Source: Lodderomyces elongisporus | Lineage: Eukaryota > Ascomycota > Pichiomycetes > Serinales > Debaryomycetaceae | Direction: 5' to 3' | NCBI RefSeq assembly: GCF_030384665.1 | Contig: NC_083674.1 | Location: 1,798,001-1,862,000 of the forward strand | DNA length: 64,000 nt | Shown here: positions 61,267 to 64,000 of the stretch, piece after piece | Numbering within the stretch: the stretch's first letter is position 1 | Layout of the letters: each line of letters opens with the position of its first letter | Made by a program: the position numbers and the translations under genes | Notes under the pieces: generated by a model | The model's input: the letters and a program-made list of their open reading frames with translations, nothing else | Database searches by the model: none | What the model was told of the DNA's origin: nothing

Positions 61267-63195
61267 ATGCCTAGAAAGAAGTCAGCAGCAAAGAAGGCAA
61301 AGGAAGCTGCAGCGGCAGCTGCAACTTCAACCACAGGGACGGCTACCACAGGATTGAAAAGCAATGATTCCATAGCATTGACTACTAGTGGCACCACCCA
61401 CCCAGCAAGAGAAAAGCTCATCCAGGAATCCCAAAAACAAAATTTTAAAGACGATAATTTGGAAAATTTCTCTTCTTCTTCTTCTTCGGATGAGGAAGAA
61501 GACGAGTATGGAGATCTTATTACTGAAGATGTTGAACAAGGAATCAATCAAGTTATGGAAATCATCAAGAAAAATCCATCAAAGCTCTTGGATCCATCGG
61601 TCAAGTTTTTTGATGATCCAGAGACCGCTGCCGATAAAGCTAATGTAGCTGGTGGTAAGTCTCTGGAAAAGCCAATGTACTTGAAAGACTACCACCGTCA
61701 GATGTTGCTTGATGGGTCTTATAAAGAATTCGACGAGGGTGAAACTGTTGATGGAGTTAAATCTTTTGCAGCCGAGCAAAAAGAGGAGAGGGAAAAATTG
61801 TTGAGTGATATCAAATCAGCATTCAATGAAGCTAACGAAGATGGCGCTGATGACGGCGATGATGATGATGAAGATGATGACGGGTTCTTGAAGAAAAAAG
61901 ATGCAAACAAAACATCAACTTTAACATCATTAGAAGAGAGTGGCGAAGCTGCTTCTACTGCGGGACCAAGGCAATTGCCAGACCCCGAGAAGGACCAACA
62001 AGGTTTTCTTTCAGCATTTCTTGACCAGAAAGCATGGATTCCTACAAAAGGTGATAAAGTGTTGAACTTGGACCAAATTGACAAAGACGACGAAGAGGAA
62101 TTCGATGATGCAGCTGAGCAATTCGAAACTGCTTACAACTTCAGATATGAAGACCCCAACTCAACTGAGATTATTTCTTACGCGAGAAACCAAGCTTCAT
62201 TGAGGCGATCAAAGACCAATGCGAGAAAGAGAGCCAGAGATAAAGAGCACGAAGAGAAGAGGAAAGAAGAAGAAAAGAAAGAAGAGTTATTGAAGAAGAA
62301 AAAGACTGCGAAATTGAACAAGGTCATTGATAGATTAGCTAAAATTAAAGAAGCAGTAGGCGAGGAAGTTCCAGATGAAGTGATTCAACGTGTGTTTGGC
62401 GAGTCTTTGTTGAACGATGATTTTGATGATGCCGATTGGGATAACAAGATGGCGCAAATTTTTGATGAACAATACTATGGAGCCGAAGTTGAGAAACCAC
62501 AATGGGATGATGAGATCATGGACGGCTTTAAACCAGAAGGTGGTGCAGATAATGATGATGAAGAAGAAGAAGAAGAAGACGACAATGAAGAAAAACAAGG
62601 AGTAGAAAAAGGAGGGGAACGAGACGGTAAAGATGAGCAGTTTGATTCAATTGAATTTGTTGAGGATGGAGAGCCACCAAGAAAGAAGTCAAAGAAAGAA
62701 CAACTCAAGGAGAAGAAATTGGCCAAGAAGGAGAAAGAAGCATTGAAACTCAAAGCACAAGAAATAATCGATGCAAATACTCTCAAGATAAAAGAGGAGA
62801 TTGAAGAAGAGGCGCAACAGCAAGAACAACTGAGAGGAAGAAGTCGAAATAAACTGGCTGATGTTAAATTCAAGTATAGAGAGGTTTCTCCTGAAACATT
62901 TGGATTAACAACACGAGATATCTTGCTTGCTGATGATACCCAGTTGAACAGCTATATCGGAATCAAGAAGTTTGCACCATATAGACCTAAAGAGTTGCGA
63001 ATGAAGGATAAGAGGAAATATGCAAAGAAGAAACATTTGCAAGAATGGAGAAAAGAAACATTTAAAGGTTTGCATATTCCAGAAGAAGCAAAGGACGGTG
63101 AGATTTGGATTCCTGGCGAAGCTGAAAGTAAACATAAGAGCAAAACTAAGAGTAAAGACAAGAGTAAAACAAATAGCAAAAAAAGTCACAAATAA
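61267..63195 (+). CDS. KRI1: Ribosome biogenesis protein Kri1
   Basis: 642 residues, near yeast Kri1 (591). It starts MPRKKSAAKKAKE, like the yeast protein, with a Lys/Ala-rich head. Acidic blocks follow, then the conserved block FRYEDPN...ARNQASLRRSK... (about residues 288-325) and the carboxyl Kri1 domain (FKYREVSPETFGLTTRDILLADD, about residues 536-575) ending in a Lys-rich tail. Kri1 is an essential nucleolar factor for 40S ribosome maturation with Krr1. Convergent with the sulfatase, 62 bp between stops. Confidence 0.95.
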   Translation: MPRKKSAAKKAKEAAAAAATSTTGTATTGLKSNDSIALTTSGTTHPAREKLIQESQKQNFKDDNLENFSSSSSSDEEEDEYGDLITEDVEQGINQVMEIIKKNPSKLLDPSVKFFDDPETAADKANVAGGKSLEKPMYLKDYHRQMLLDGSYKEFDEGETVDGVKSFAAEQKEEREKLLSDIKSAFNEANEDGADDGDDDDEDDDGFLKKKDANKTSTLTSLEESGEAASTAGPRQLPDPEKDQQGFLSAFLDQKAWIPTKGDKVLNLDQIDKDDEEEFDDAAEQFETAYNFRYEDPNSTEIISYARNQASLRRSKTNARKRARDKEHEEKRKEEEKKEELLKKKKTAKLNKVIDRLAKIKEAVGEEVPDEVIQRVFGESLLNDDFDDADWDNKMAQIFDEQYYGAEVEKPQWDDEIMDGFKPEGGADNDDEEEEEEDDNEEKQGVEKGGERDGKDEQFDSIEFVEDGEPPRKKSKKEQLKEKKLAKKEKEALKLKAQEIIDANTLKIKEEIEEEAQQQEQLRGRSRNKLADVKFKYREVSPETFGLTTRDILLADDTQLNSYIGIKKFAPYRPKELRMKDKRKYAKKKHLQEWRKETFKGLHIPEEAKDGEIWIPGEAESKHKSKTKSKDKSKTNSKKSHK

Positions 63196-63257
63196 AAAAC
63201 TTTAAGAAGCGGCACCAAGTTGTTTTATAACATAATTAGGTTAAAATAAAAATAAGA

Positions 63258-64000
63258 TTAATCTTTTAATATGCGATACTTGATTTCATTTCTTTCATTA
63301 TCTTCACCATCGCCTGTGATTTTTTCAGCTTCAAAGAAATCTGGTCCCAATTCAATCAATCCAGTTTCTGCTGCATACACGGCCCAATGGTCGGTTAATT
63401 CCTGTAGGACATCCGAGTAAGTCTCAGACAAGTCGTGAGTTTCACCTGGATCTTCGATGATATTAAACAATTGCCATTTTTCAGGTCCAAATGGTTTAGG
63501 GATAAAAACCGCCTTGTACCGGCCCTTTCTTATTGCTTGTTGACCAAACAATTCCCAACCAGTAACCGTATTTTCATCGTGGACGTAGGGAGTTTCCCCT
63601 TGTAAGTATGATTTCCATGACTTACCTTTGGGAATCGCAACTTTCCTGCCCTGGTATTCTGAGCCTGGATGTTTTATACCGGCAAGATCCAACACTGTAG
63701 GTAAGATATCCATAACGGTAGTGAATTCCTTCAATATTTTCCCTTGTTGGTCATTGTGCTTGAGAAGTGGTGGGTAATGAACAATTAAGGGACAAACAAT
63801 GGCGCCTTCGGTACTCCACATCTTGTACATCGAGTGAGGCGCTGTAGCAGCTTGGGCCCATTGGTCACCATAAAACGTGAATGAATTGTACTTGCCTATG
63901 TTGTCGAGTGAGTTGTCATAATACTTGTTAACGAATCCAGTAATTCTTTGATTAGTTAAAGGCAATGCTTCCATCAACATTCCTTCGGCACCGTTATCCG
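63258..64000 (-). CDS. Sulfatase (arylsulfatase type), C-terminal part, cut by the window end
   Basis: 246 residues plus a stop are visible; the gene continues beyond 64000. The start of the visible frame reads DNGAEGM, the conserved sulfatase segment that contributes metal/substrate-binding Asp and Asn. It is followed by STEGAIVCPLIVHYP and MDILPTVLDLAGI, typical of the central-to-carboxyl half of arylsulfatases. The cysteine/serine that becomes formylglycine (C/S-X-P-S-R) lies outside the window, so activity cannot be judged. No signal peptide information is available. A sulfatase hydrolyses sulfate esters; related bacterial genes have entered yeasts by transfer, and this could be another case. 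Confidence 0.9.
   Translation of the reverse strand, partial: DNGAEGMLMEALPLTNQRITGFVNKYYDNSLDNIGKYNSFTFYGDQWAQAATAPHSMYKMWSTEGAIVCPLIVHYPPLLKHNDQQGKILKEFTTVMDILPTVLDLAGIKHPGSEYQGRKVAIPKGKSWKSYLQGETPYVHDENTVTGWELFGQQAIRKGRYKAVFIPKPFGPEKWQLFNIIEDPGETHDLSETYSDVLQELTDHWAVYAAETGLIELGPDFFEAEKITGDGEDNERNEIKYRILKD

Noticed and set aside
1..64000. CRISPR arrays, bacterial operons, phage-like genes
   Set aside because: The window is eukaryotic; the repeats seen are microsatellites and minisatellites.

Overview
This is a eukaryotic window from an AT-rich budding yeast. Most genes lack introns, intergenic regions are long and full of microsatellites, and proteins carry poly-Gln/poly-Asn runs. The recognisable genes are typical ascomycete ones: SEC13, VTI1, YAH1, HFI1, KRI1, CIN1, MRPL33, SNG1 and an FCY2-type permease. 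An NDUFAF5 homologue implies a respiratory complex I, which argues against Saccharomyces and for the Candida/Lodderomyces (CTG-Ser) clade. CTG codons are scarce: I found one in SEC13, at a variable site. If the species reads CTG as Ser, the few CTG residues in these proteins are serine. Lodderomyces elongisporus or a close relative is my best guess; I could not test it.

Layout. 1-5778: a general amino-acid permease with long low-complexity flanks. 5784-14437: a complete Ty3/gypsy (Metaviridae) LTR retrotransposon on the + strand. It has 454-bp LTRs that are identical by eye, a 5-bp target duplication, a primer site, a 1.3-kb leader with a 24-bp triple repeat, gag, a +1 frameshift site, pol (PR-RT-RH-IN) and a polypurine tract. 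14.4-20.8 kb: a gene-poor stretch with one small serine/asparagine-rich ORF and a cluster of bZIP-type sites. 20.8-38 kb: an LRR protein, YAH1, VTI1 (with intron), a bacterial-like GH63 glycosidase, a purine-cytosine permease and SNG1. 38-44 kb: HFI1, a motor-dead Kar3-partner kinesin (VIK1/CIK1 type), tRNA-Asp(GUC) and a 7-TM-like protein. 44.7-54.7 kb: a STB6-like protein, a coiled-coil protein, SEC13, NDUFAF5, a mitochondrial protein and a KEN-box protein. 56-64 kb: a small membrane protein, MRPL33, CIN1, KRI1 and the 3' part of a sulfatase that runs off the window.

The genes form no operon-like pathway; they are ordinary independent yeast transcription units, several in tight convergent pairs (HFI1/VIK1-like 55 bp, KRI1/sulfatase 62 bp). 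The retroelement is the standout: all parts look intact, so it may be recently mobile. It combines a putative GCG-AGG-C +1 shift site, a primer site that does not look like initiator tRNA-Met, a ~430-residue acidic pre-protease segment, and a second copy of its polypurine tract. Where a longer open frame begins at a non-ATG codon I moved the start to the first in-frame ATG.
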